From contig CAZHCA010000002.1 in NCBI GenBank assembly GCA_964530825.1, forward strand, positions 186,001 to 250,000: a DNA stretch of 64,000 nt, written 5' to 3'. Made by a program: the position numbers and the translations under genes. Under the pieces are notes generated by a model. That model was given only the letters and a program-made list of their open reading frames with translations. It made no database searches and was not told the DNA's origin. This stretch comes from CAZHCA01 sp964530825 (lineage in GTDB: Bacteria; Bacteroidota; Bacteroidia; Chitinophagales; Saprospiraceae). Of the stretch, positions 25,818-34,093 are shown in pieces. Positions within the stretch are counted from its first letter, which is position 1. Every line of letters begins with the position of its first letter.

Positions 25818-26280
25818 TAACGGACTAGGAAGGAATGTAATCTTGTTATCGCTGCAAAAGGGATCTTACTATTTAAATTAATCAAAAAAGAGATGTCTAC
25901 CCAATTTCAGATAACAAAAAGCGCCGATGTCTAAAACACCAGCGCCTTGAAATGATTTTCTTATCATTTCTATTAACACACTTAAGTCTTTACCGGGGTT
26001 TGGTGAAGAAAAACCAATTATGGAAGAGGCTACCTTAAAATGGGGATAGAATGGTGTGCTTCTAATAATGGTCAAATTACTTAATTAGTGTGATTGCCGC
26101 CACTTTTTAAGAGTTTTTAACGAAAAGTCGTCATTTCCCAGTCAAAAATCAAGACTTACCCGGCCCTCAGGCTACGTCAACTATCTGCCAAAAGGTTGTT
26201 AAAAGAAAGTGAAAGCAATAACCGGTATCCCCCGCCTTTTGTTTTTTAGGCATATTGTTTGTTGTTAATCATTCCACATT
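25818..26280. other. Intergenic region after the curli operon
   Basis: These 463 nt hold no credible gene. An imperfect GC hairpin (AAGCGCC at about 25919 with GCGCCTT at about 25942) may end the curli transcript. A copy of the curlin leader repeat lies at 25954-25994. It is followed by an ATG at 26020 whose frame (MEEATLKWG) stops after nine codons, which looks like a decayed curlin start. The last 150 nt should contain the GH25 promoter, which I could not place. Confidence 0.5.
25954..25994 (+). repeat. Leader repeat, copy 2 (relic of curlin leader)
   Basis: GATTTTCTTA, then after a one-base gap a segment with TATTAACACACTTAA (25971-25985), repeats the block directly upstream of the curlin start at 19787-19828. 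Similarity continues loosely to CAATTATG, as before the curlin ATG, but no subunit gene follows. Confidence 0.55.
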
Positions 26281-26988
26281 ATGCACGGCATTCGGTACGC
26301 ATGGCTTTTGGCGCTCTTACTCTTAAGCGCTTGCCAACCCGGCGAGTATCAGCCCCGGCACTATAGGGTGCGCGGTATCGATGTGTCGCACTACCAATCG
26401 CGAATCGATTGGGATACCGTAGTCCGGCACACTCCCCTGGACTTTATTTTCGTCAAAGCTACCGAGGGGGTTACCCTTCGTGATTCTTTCTTTTGTGAAA
26501 ACTGGGAAGCACTGGAACGGACGGGCACCACCCGCGGGGCTTACCATTTTTTCCGCCCCTCCTACCCGGCCAAAAGGCAAGCCTATCATTTCATCGATCA
26601 GGTTATGCTCAATTACGGCGACCTTCCGCCGGTATTGGACGTAGAAGTCGTCGATGGGGTGTCCAAAGTTCAATTGCTCACCGGCATGATCACTTGGCTG
26701 GGGATCATCGAAAGCCACTACGGCATCCGGCCGATCATCTACACCAATCAAAAGTTTTATAACAAATACCTCTCCGGCTACTTTGAGGACTACTCGCTCT
26801 GGATTGCCCGTTACAACCGACGTGAGCCGCAACTCGTAGGCGACAATAACTGGGACTTCTGGCAATATGCCGACGATGGCCGGGTGCCGGGCATTCCCGG
26901 CCCGGTCGACTTCAATGTATTCTACGGTACCCCGGCGGAACTGGACAGCCTGCGACTCCCCGATCCGTTCCGCTTAATCGCGCTTTAG
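26281..26988 (+). CDS. GH25 family lysozyme-like lipoprotein
   Basis: This 235-residue protein has a lipobox (LLSAC, Cys18) followed by a complete glycoside hydrolase 25 domain. GIDVSHYQSRIDW (32-44) carries Asp34, IFVKATEG is the second strand, and PVLDVE (117-122) supplies Asp120 and Glu122 of the active site. RGAYHFFRP and IIYTNQKFYNKYL are also typical. GH25 enzymes are N-acetylmuramidases acting on peptidoglycan, here probably anchored in the envelope. Its stop codon overlaps the convergent DUF1501 stop by four bases. Confidence 0.92.
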   Translation: MHGIRYAWLLALLLLSACQPGEYQPRHYRVRGIDVSHYQSRIDWDTVVRHTPLDFIFVKATEGVTLRDSFFCENWEALERTGTTRGAYHFFRPSYPAKRQAYHFIDQVMLNYGDLPPVLDVEVVDGVSKVQLLTGMITWLGIIESHYGIRPIIYTNQKFYNKYLSGYFEDYSLWIARYNRREPQLVGDNNWDFWQYADDGRVPGIPGPVDFNVFYGTPAELDSLRLPDPFRLIAL

Positions 26989-28190
26989 ATGACCGGCAAT
27001 CCATCGAACCGGCGGCCTAGCACCGCCTGGGCGTCCGCACCGAGCCAGCGCTCGGTAATGGTAGCGTACACCTGACGAAAATCCACCCGATAGATCAAAT
27101 CGCCGTTATCCAACCGGCTCAGGTCGGGCCCTTCGTTGAAAAAGCCAGGCTGGCGCAAGCGTCCCCCCATCAAGAAAAGGTTGTTGGCCGTACCGTGGTC
27201 AGTGCCGTTGCTGGCGTTTTGCCCAACGCGTCGTCCGAATTCCGAAAACGTCATGATGAGTGTATCGTCGAGCAGGCGGTTGCGCTCCAGATCGTCTACC
27301 AAGGCCTTCATACCTTGGGCGTACTGCTGCAGCAAGCGTGCTTGCTGTTGCTGCTGGTTGGCGTGGGTGTCGAAACCGGTCAGGCTCACGTAGTAGATCT
27401 GGGTAGCCGTATCGGCCGTAATCAATTCGGCAACCTGCTTCAGGTCGCGACCGAAGGGGGTCGGCGGATAGTCGCCCTTGGCCTGGTAAACCCGGGACTG
27501 TTCGAACAGGTAATCGGCTGATTCCTGCGTGTCGATCATCATTTTGTATAAATAAGCCACGTGGTCGTGCTCGTGGTCATGGTCGTGGGCCTGATACTGC
27601 TGTCCGACGGCACGCAGGAAAGGGTTGGCTGCCGTTTTTTTCAATTGATTGGCATTGCTGAAGGCAAAACCGTTGCGTTGCCGCCCCTTTAAGGCCAGGC
27701 TCAGGCTATCGTCGACCTCCAGGGCGTGGTAAGGGTTATCGCAACCGCTGCACTGGGTATCGAGGTAACGCCCCAACCAGCCGGTGCTTAGATAAGCATC
27801 GCTGTCGCTAGCCGTATGCCAGATATCCATCGAGCGAAAGTGTGACCGGTCGGGGTTGGGGTAGCCTACACTGTTCAGGATGGTCATCTGGCCTGCATCG
27901 TACAGCTCGCGCAGGGGCTTTAGGGCCGGGTGAAAGCCCAACTCGTCGGTTACCGTCAGAACATCCGTTTTCGGGATGGCCAGGCGTGGGCGCTCGCGGT
28001 AGTAGACATCGTTGCGGTAGGGTACGATGGTGTTCAGCCCGTCGTTACCGCCAGAGAGTTGCACGACGATTAGGATTTTGCCCGCACGTCCCTGGCCGCG
28101 GGCATTCAAGGCATTGGCGCGCAGGAAAGAAGGAATGAATAAGGCCGTAGAGGCCAGTGAGCTATGGCGAATAAAATCACGTCTTTTCAT
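26985..28190 (-). CDS. DUF1501 family protein with Tat-type signal
   Basis: From ATG 28190 the protein has 401 residues and starts KRRDFIRHSSLASTALF, a twin-arginine-like export signal. The rest matches DUF1501, a sulfatase-like alkaline phosphatase fold family: LIVVQLSGGNDGLNTIVPY, DRSHFRSMDIWHTA, FSEFGRRVGQNASNGTDHGT. The histidine-rich insert HDHDHEHDHVAY (about 200-211) could bind metal. Members nearly always occur with DUF1800, as here (32 nt apart). The biochemical role is unknown. Upstream in-frame codons back to 28229 would hide the Tat signal and were not used. Confidence 0.9.
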   Translation of the reverse strand: MKRRDFIRHSSLASTALFIPSFLRANALNARGQGRAGKILIVVQLSGGNDGLNTIVPYRNDVYYRERPRLAIPKTDVLTVTDELGFHPALKPLRELYDAGQMTILNSVGYPNPDRSHFRSMDIWHTASDSDAYLSTGWLGRYLDTQCSGCDNPYHALEVDDSLSLALKGRQRNGFAFSNANQLKKTAANPFLRAVGQQYQAHDHDHEHDHVAYLYKMMIDTQESADYLFEQSRVYQAKGDYPPTPFGRDLKQVAELITADTATQIYYVSLTGFDTHANQQQQQARLLQQYAQGMKALVDDLERNRLLDDTLIMTFSEFGRRVGQNASNGTDHGTANNLFLMGGRLRQPGFFNEGPDLSRLDNGDLIYRVDFRQVYATITERWLGADAQAVLGRRFDGLPVI

Positions 28191-28222
28191 GTTCGACCGT
28201 TTTGGGTTTTGCAAAAGCGGAA

Positions 28223-29599
28223 TTAACACATTTGATACTCGGGGAGTGACAGGATGCGGGCCATTGCCTCTTTGAGCTGGTCTTCGCGGGTAGCTCCCCC
28301 GCTAAACCGGCTGACCAGTGCCCGTCCATTGGCAGGCTCGGTTACGAGCAACCAATCGAAGAGGTAATCGAGGGTGACGGTATCAGTCATTCCTTCGGTC
28401 TGGCGTGCCAACTCAGAAAGGTCCACGCTGGCTTCGATGCGGCGCATGACTGCTCCGCGCACTTGCGCTTTGAGGTTGTCTTTAGGTCGGATATTAGCTT
28501 CGGCAGCCAGGAGTAAAAAGTTGCCCAGGTTGGCACGCACCATCAGGGTTGAATTGTCGATCCAATTACGGCCTCCCGGCCAGCCGGCTACGTTGGGCGG
28601 ATTGAACAGCATCTGCCCCAGGGTGCGCTCGACGTACAAAATGGCGCGCTCCTCGCCAAATTGCAGGTGAAGGGTGCGCATCAGGCCGGCCATAAGGTCG
28701 ACCGGCGATTTGATTTTGGCGCCCCGGTACTTTTCTTCGTAGAACCAGTCGCTGGTTAAGAGGTAGTGCATGAGGTCGGCTATGTCGTAGCCGGAGTTGT
28801 AAAAGCGGTCGGCCAGCTCTTGCACCCGGACCTCGTCGATCCGGTCGCTAACGAAGTAGTCGAAGATTTTGCCGGCGATAAAACGGGCCGCCTCGGGCTT
28901 TTCCAGGATTATATCGATGATGTCTTCTCCGCCAAAATTGCCGCTTTTTCCCATAAAGGTCTTGCGGCCGGTATCGTGCCAGTACCGACGGAATACGAAT
29001 TCGCCTTTTAGGTTCGACGACCAACCGGTGAAGGCACGGGCGGCCTCCTTAATATCTTGCTCGGTGTAGTGGCCACGGCCCAGGGTGAAGAGCTCCATCA
29101 GCTCGCGGGCGAAGTTTTCATTGGGTTGCTGCTTGCGGTTCTGCTGGTTGTTGAGGTAGCGGATCATCGACGGATCGCGGGCGATGGCCAGCACCAGGTC
29201 GCGGAAGTTCCCTAAGGCATGCTGTCGCAGGGTATTGAGCTGGTTTTCGGCCAGGCGCGAGCCCGTAGTCCGGCAGGCAAAGTGGCCGTGCCAGAACAGC
29301 GTCATGCGCTCGAGCAGCGCGCTCTGAGCGGGATCGGCCATGCGTTTAATCCATTCGATATTCAGTCGTTGTACGCCCTCCCGGCTCGCTTTGATCAGGT
29401 CGCGCTTTTGCGCCTGCGAAAGGGTGCGCAAATCTTCCGGAATCGCGGGTTGTTGAATGTGTAAAGGACGGTTGTGGCGAGCTTGATTTAACAAATCTGC
29501 TACGCCCTGCTCACGCGTCCAGTCGCGCTTTTCGGCATACTCGGCCGCAGAAAGCCCGAAGCCGGCGCGACCGTATAAATGCTTGATGATTTGGCTCAT
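28223..29599 (-). CDS. DUF1800 family protein
   Basis: This 458-residue helical protein matches DUF1800: HLYGRAGFGLSAAEY at the N-terminus, MTLFWHGHF around residue 100, NENFARELMELFTLGRGHYTE (about 160-180) and NPPNVAGWPGGRNWI (about 335-350). Function is uncharacterised; it is the first gene of the DUF1800-DUF1501 pair. No signal peptide is visible although its partner is predicted to be exported. The pair is commonly found in Bacteroidota, Planctomycetes and Proteobacteria. Confidence 0.9.
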   Translation of the reverse strand: MSQIIKHLYGRAGFGLSAAEYAEKRDWTREQGVADLLNQARHNRPLHIQQPAIPEDLRTLSQAQKRDLIKASREGVQRLNIEWIKRMADPAQSALLERMTLFWHGHFACRTTGSRLAENQLNTLRQHALGNFRDLVLAIARDPSMIRYLNNQQNRKQQPNENFARELMELFTLGRGHYTEQDIKEAARAFTGWSSNLKGEFVFRRYWHDTGRKTFMGKSGNFGGEDIIDIILEKPEAARFIAGKIFDYFVSDRIDEVRVQELADRFYNSGYDIADLMHYLLTSDWFYEEKYRGAKIKSPVDLMAGLMRTLHLQFGEERAILYVERTLGQMLFNPPNVAGWPGGRNWIDNSTLMVRANLGNFLLLAAEANIRPKDNLKAQVRGAVMRRIEASVDLSELARQTEGMTDTVTLDYLFDWLLVTEPANGRALVSRFSGGATREDQLKEAMARILSLPEYQMC

Positions 29600-29712
29600 A
29601 AGGGCACTGTAGTTTTTTTACTTGGCGGACCCTTAGTATTTTCAGGCCCGAAGTGCAAACATTGCTTTGACCCCCACGCCTGCGTGAGGTTTAATCTGGA
29701 ACTTAAAAAGTA

Positions 29713-30267
29713 ATGAAGAAGGAGGCTAGCATTTATCTCATCCTGCTGAGCGGATTACTTTTTACCTTCTGCAGCAAATCCGGGCAACCAGCAACCCTGG
29801 ACGGGCTGCAGCGTATGCAGCAAGCGATCCGTCAACAAGCAGCCGGCACCGAGCCGGACACTGCCCTCATGCGCCGCTTCCTGGAGCAGGCCGACTCCTC
29901 GCTCAGTGGCTACGATCAACCACCGGATACGGCAGCACAGAAGCTGCTCTTTATGGCGGCCGATATTGCGCGGGGGTTCGGTGAATACCAACGCGCGATT
30001 CACCTCTGGGAACGCACGCGTCAGATCAATACCCAAAACACCTTGGGGACCGAAGCGCTTTTTTTGCAAGGGTTCACGGCCGAACAAGACCTTCGGCAGC
30101 CCCAACGCGCGAAGGGGTATTATCAAAAATTTTTGGAGGATTACCCCCAGCATCCGTTGCGCAAGGATGTAGCCCTCCTGCTGCAGTATCTGGAAGAACA
30201 ACGCTCGGACGAAGACCTCATTCGGGAGTTTCAGCAAAACCAACCCGAAGAAGGTATTGTCCAGTAA
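29713..30267 (+). CDS. Lipoprotein with TPR-like helices
   Basis: The 184-residue protein has a lipoprotein signal (SGLLFTFC, Cys20), then a helical region. Residues about 85-165 read like a degenerate pair of tetratricopeptide helices (GEYQRAIHLWERTRQINTQ, PQRAKGYYQKFLEDYPQHP). No enzyme motif is seen; a role as an adaptor in an envelope complex is plausible. It lies 54 nt upstream of the thioredoxin-fold gene in the same direction and may be cotranscribed. Confidence 0.82.
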   Translation: MKKEASIYLILLSGLLFTFCSKSGQPATLDGLQRMQQAIRQQAAGTEPDTALMRRFLEQADSSLSGYDQPPDTAAQKLLFMAADIARGFGEYQRAIHLWERTRQINTQNTLGTEALFLQGFTAEQDLRQPQRAKGYYQKFLEDYPQHPLRKDVALLLQYLEEQRSDEDLIREFQQNQPEEGIVQ

Positions 30268-30321
30268 AAGGAAACCAGGTGGTTTGCGTTAATTTCATGA
30301 TGGATAAAAAATAAAGGCACC

Positions 30322-31509
30322 ATGGTACGAATAATGACCTGTATAATTTTGGCCTTGAGCCTGGCGGTTATCACCCCTGCTAACCTGGCAGCTCAAGGGA
30401 TCGAGTTTTTTGAGGGTGACTGGGACGAGGCCCTAAAAGAAGCCGAGGCTACCGGCAAACTCATTTTTGTAGATGCTTACGCGACCTGGTGTGGTCCCTG
30501 TAAGCGTATGTCGGCCGGGGTGTTTCCTCGTAAAGAAGTCGGTGAATTTTATAATCGGCATTTTATCAGCCTGAAGATTGACGCCGAAAAAGGGGAAGGC
30601 TTAAAGTGGCGAAAAAAATATCCGGTCAATGCATTTCCCACGCTTTACTACATCGATGGTAACGGCGAAGTCGTACTGCGTGCCCGGGGCTACCGGGATG
30701 CGGAGCGCTTCATTGCCGTGGGGCAACAAGCCCTGAACCGGGTCGACAATACCGAGGAATACGCTAAGCGGTACGAAGATGACGAGCGCGATCCGGCCTT
30801 CGTGCTCAAGTATTTGCAAGCCCTGAACCGGGTGGGTAAGCCTTCGCTAAAGGTGGCCAACGACTACCTGCGCAGCGTCGACAACCTGAGCTCCCCCGAA
30901 AACCTAGCCATCATCTACGAAGCAGCCATCGAAGCCGATTCCAAAATATTTGAGTGGCTGGTGGAATACCGCGACGAAATCGTAGCCGCCGGTATTGCCG
31001 ATCAGGAAGACCTGAACGCCAAAATCGAAGATGCCTGCTCCGCTACCGCCGACAAAGCGCGGGAGTACCAAATGAAGATGCTGCTGGACGAAGCCATCGC
31101 TAAGATGGAGCAGTACCGGCCCGATATTGCCACCGCCTTCGCTTACCGGCAGCGGTTGGTGTACTACCGCGAGCTGGAGGACATCGACGCCTACCTCGGG
31201 CTTGCCAAAGAATACGGCAAAAAAGAAATTAAGAAAGACCCCGAAGAACTCAACCGGTTGGCACAAGAGATCCTGGAGCATTACGAAGACAGGACCGATG
31301 CCGTAGAGCTGGCGGAGTGGCTGGCCGGTCGTGCCTGCAAACATACCGACAATTTTGCTTATCACCTGACCCACGCCTTAGCCCTCTACAACCTCGACAA
31401 ACAAAAGAGGGCTATGGAGGCTCTGGATAAAGCTGCCGAGCTAGCCGAAGAAGTTGGTCCCGGCGCCGTACGTAAGGTGGAGAAATTCCGCTCGTACATC
31501 ACGGGTTAA
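30322..31509 (+). CDS. Secreted thioredoxin-fold protein with helical C-terminal domain
   Basis: The 395-residue protein has a signal peptide (cut near LAAQ, residue 25) and a thioredoxin-like domain (about 28-135) with active site ATWCGPCKRM (Cys57, Cys60) and the cis-proline loop NAFPTLYYIDGNG. The remaining 250 residues are helical, with TPR-like pairs (ALALYNLDKQKRAMEALDKA near the end). It probably acts as a periplasmic thiol-disulfide oxidoreductase or reductant; the partner is unknown. Its gene follows the TPR-like lipoprotein. Confidence 0.88.
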   Translation: MVRIMTCIILALSLAVITPANLAAQGIEFFEGDWDEALKEAEATGKLIFVDAYATWCGPCKRMSAGVFPRKEVGEFYNRHFISLKIDAEKGEGLKWRKKYPVNAFPTLYYIDGNGEVVLRARGYRDAERFIAVGQQALNRVDNTEEYAKRYEDDERDPAFVLKYLQALNRVGKPSLKVANDYLRSVDNLSSPENLAIIYEAAIEADSKIFEWLVEYRDEIVAAGIADQEDLNAKIEDACSATADKAREYQMKMLLDEAIAKMEQYRPDIATAFAYRQRLVYYRELEDIDAYLGLAKEYGKKEIKKDPEELNRLAQEILEHYEDRTDAVELAEWLAGRACKHTDNFAYHLTHALALYNLDKQKRAMEALDKAAELAEEVGPGAVRKVEKFRSYITG

Positions 31510-31813
31510 TCTCTGGGCGACGACGCCGGATCCTATTTGTGTTGGCTCCAATGCGGTGTTTCATAGTGTGTCCCAGCCGAAAAGTTGGATTTGTTCACCA
31601 TCCTTTTGCGAAGGTAGCTGAATTATGGATGGCCTCTCATTGGTGAGCGTCGCCATTACTGACGACAATACAAATATATGTATTTTTAAAATAACTAAAA
31701 GATCTTTTTTCCTTTGTGTACTTCTCGCAAGCAAAGGATCAATACAACTTTACCAGCAATTGCTGGGTTGTGGTATGGATAAGGGTTAATTTTACAACAG
31801 TTAAAACCGGTTC
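31510..31813. other. Intergenic region upstream of thiL
   Basis: The 304 nt contain no convincing gene. AAAAGATCTTTT (31697-31708) is a perfect 12-nt palindrome in an AT-rich stretch. TTG and TAATTTTA near 31770-31796 loosely resemble promoter elements for thiL. Confidence 0.4.
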
Positions 31814-32875
31814 ATGTCCGAAAAACAATCCGCTTCAAGAACGGAAATTGGTCAGCTGGGTGAATTCGGCCTCATCGACCGACTCACGGCGAACCGCCAG
31901 CCTCAGCAAGCTTCTACGGTGAGGGGGGTCGGCGATGATGCTGCCGTCATTGACAACAGCAGCATGCTCACTGTAGTGGGTACCGACATGCTCGTCGAAG
32001 GCATTCACTTTGATTTGATGTATCACCCACTGAATCACCTGGGCTACAAAGCTGTTATTGTCAATTTATCGGATATCTACGCCATGAATGCCATGCCGAA
32101 ACAGGTGACGATAAGCATGGGCATTTCCAACCGGTTTTCGGTCGAAGCAGTCGAAGAAATATACAAGGGCATTTACGCTGCTTGTGAGCGATACGGCGTT
32201 GACCTGGTGGGAGGAGATACCACCTCCTCGCCCAAGGGTATGGTGATCAGTGTAACGGCGATCGGGCAGGTAGAACGCGACCGGGTGGTTTATCGTAATA
32301 CTGCAAAACCCGGCGATCTGATTTGCATCAGCGGTGATCTCGGCGCAGCCTATCTGGGGCTCCAGTTATTAGAGCGGGAAAAACAGATCTACCTGTCCAA
32401 TCCCGATATTCAGCCCGACCTCGAGGAGCAGAACTATGTTGTGGGCCGTCAGCTCAAGCCCGAAGCGCGCAAAGACGTCATCGAAGTTTTCGCCCAGAAG
32501 GATATTCTACCCACGGCCATGATCGACATTTCGGATGGGCTGGCTTCGGAGCTCTTTCACATCTGTAAGCAATCCGGGGTAGGTGCCTTTATCGAAGAAA
32601 GCGGGGTGCCTATACACCCCGACGCCCAGACTCTGGCACTGCAGTTCCAGATCGATCCCATCAATTGCGCCCTGAGCGGAGGAGAGGATTACGAGCTACT
32701 GTTTACGATTGATCCCAAGGAAGTGGAAAAAATCCGGTATCTGCCGGAGATATACATCATGGGGGAGGTAGTGGACGCCAAAGACGGTCTCAAGCTTCAC
32801 ACTAAGGGCGGCAACATCCACGACATACAGGCCGTTGGTTGGCGGCATTTCGATCCTAATCAAAAACCATCGTAA
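31814..32875 (+). CDS. thiL: Thiamine-monophosphate kinase ThiL
   Basis: ThiL phosphorylates thiamine monophosphate to the active cofactor thiamine diphosphate. The 353-residue protein shows the PurM/ThiL fold: GVGDDAAVI (metal and ATP loop, about 38-46), GTDMLVEGIHFDL, NLSDIYAMNAMPKQ, GGDTTSSPKGMVIS, ISGDLGAAYLGL, and ISDGLASEL with GGEDYELLFT in the C-terminal half. All expected acidic metal ligands are present. It is followed after 13 nt by the M28 peptidase gene, probably in one transcript. Confidence 0.96.
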   Translation: MSEKQSASRTEIGQLGEFGLIDRLTANRQPQQASTVRGVGDDAAVIDNSSMLTVVGTDMLVEGIHFDLMYHPLNHLGYKAVIVNLSDIYAMNAMPKQVTISMGISNRFSVEAVEEIYKGIYAACERYGVDLVGGDTTSSPKGMVISVTAIGQVERDRVVYRNTAKPGDLICISGDLGAAYLGLQLLEREKQIYLSNPDIQPDLEEQNYVVGRQLKPEARKDVIEVFAQKDILPTAMIDISDGLASELFHICKQSGVGAFIEESGVPIHPDAQTLALQFQIDPINCALSGGEDYELLFTIDPKEVEKIRYLPEIYIMGEVVDAKDGLKLHTKGGNIHDIQAVGWRHFDPNQKPS

Positions 32876-32888
32876 ATCAAGCACTTTG

Positions 32889-33896
32889 ATGAAAACAATA
32901 ATAATTCGCTCGTTTTACTTCATCCTGTTCCTGCTGCCCTTCGCTGCCTGCCAAAACGATGGGGCTAGTGCACCAAAAGCGGAATCTGCAGAGGAAAAGG
33001 CACCCAAAAAACAAGTCCAGGTGCCGGCATTCAATCGCGATTCGGCTTATGCCTATATCGAAAAACAGCTGAGCTTCGGTCCGCGGGTACCCAATACCGA
33101 AGAGCATCTGGCTTGCAAAGCTTGGCTTTCGGGAAAGTTGGCTGCGTTCGGCGCCGAGGTAATCGAACAGGATTTTGTAGCTACGGCCTACACAGGTGAA
33201 AAACTACAGAGTACCAATATTATCGGGCAGTACAACGTGGACAATCCCCGGCGCATTTTGTTGGCGGCTCACTGGGATACGCGTCCATTTGCCGATTCGC
33301 CGCTTAGCCAAGAGCGCAAAGAAGAACCCATTTTGGGAGCCGACGACGGGGCCAGTGGTGTAGGTGTTTTGCTGGAAATCGCCCGTCAGTTACAAAGCAA
33401 CCCCATCGATCTGGGTGTCGACATCATCTTTTTCGATGCCGAAGATTACGGTGAGAGCCAGTCCCGCGATTCCTGGGCGCTGGGTTCGCAGTATTGGTCG
33501 CGGAATATACACCGCTCGGGCTACCGGCCGGAGTACGGCATCCTGCTCGATATGGTCGGTTCGCGCGGCGCCCGCTTCGCACAGGAATATTATTCCGTCA
33601 ATTTCGCACCCAAGGTAGTGCGCAAAGTCTGGCGACTAGCCAATAATATGGGTTATGGCAATTACTTCGTGAATGAACAGGGCGGCAATATCACCGACGA
33701 TCACTTCTTCGTGAACACCATTGCGCAGATTCCGATGATCAATATCATTAATCAGCCGATCGATAGCGAAACCGGTTTCGGAAGCTACTGGCACACCCAC
33801 GACGACGACATCGACATCATCCACAAAAATACGCTGCGCGCTGTGGGTCAGGTGGTATTGGCCGTATTGTACCGCGAAGAAGCGGGCACCATCTGA
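32889..33896 (+). CDS. M28 family metallopeptidase, glutaminyl-cyclase-like lipoprotein
   Basis: From ATG 32889 the protein has 335 residues with lipobox PFAAC (Cys21). The M28 fold shows AAHWDTRPF, GADDGASGVGVLLE, FFDAEDYGE and a late His in YWHTHDDDIDII, a full set of zinc-site candidates. The general pattern (YGESQSRDSWALGSQYW) is close to secreted glutaminyl cyclases of the M28 group, which form N-terminal pyroglutamate; an aminopeptidase activity is equally possible. It lies 13 nt downstream of thiL. The longer frame from 32835 would bury the lipoprotein signal. Confidence 0.9.
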   Translation: MKTIIIRSFYFILFLLPFAACQNDGASAPKAESAEEKAPKKQVQVPAFNRDSAYAYIEKQLSFGPRVPNTEEHLACKAWLSGKLAAFGAEVIEQDFVATAYTGEKLQSTNIIGQYNVDNPRRILLAAHWDTRPFADSPLSQERKEEPILGADDGASGVGVLLEIARQLQSNPIDLGVDIIFFDAEDYGESQSRDSWALGSQYWSRNIHRSGYRPEYGILLDMVGSRGARFAQEYYSVNFAPKVVRKVWRLANNMGYGNYFVNEQGGNITDDHFFVNTIAQIPMINIINQPIDSETGFGSYWHTHDDDIDIIHKNTLRAVGQVVLAVLYREEAGTI

Positions 33897-34093
33897 TACC
33901 TGCGCCCCTGAGCGCATAACGGTAGTAGAAAGGCTAGGGCTCGCGTCCAATTCATACTATGCGGGTGTGTCCGAATAACATCATTTAGGCTGAAAATTGG
34001 TTTTTTAGCGCTGATTCGCCCTAAAAGCTTTGCGCCATTTCTGGCAGCTGGATACCTAAATTTTGCTCACCCAAAACATTTTTCAGGTAACCC

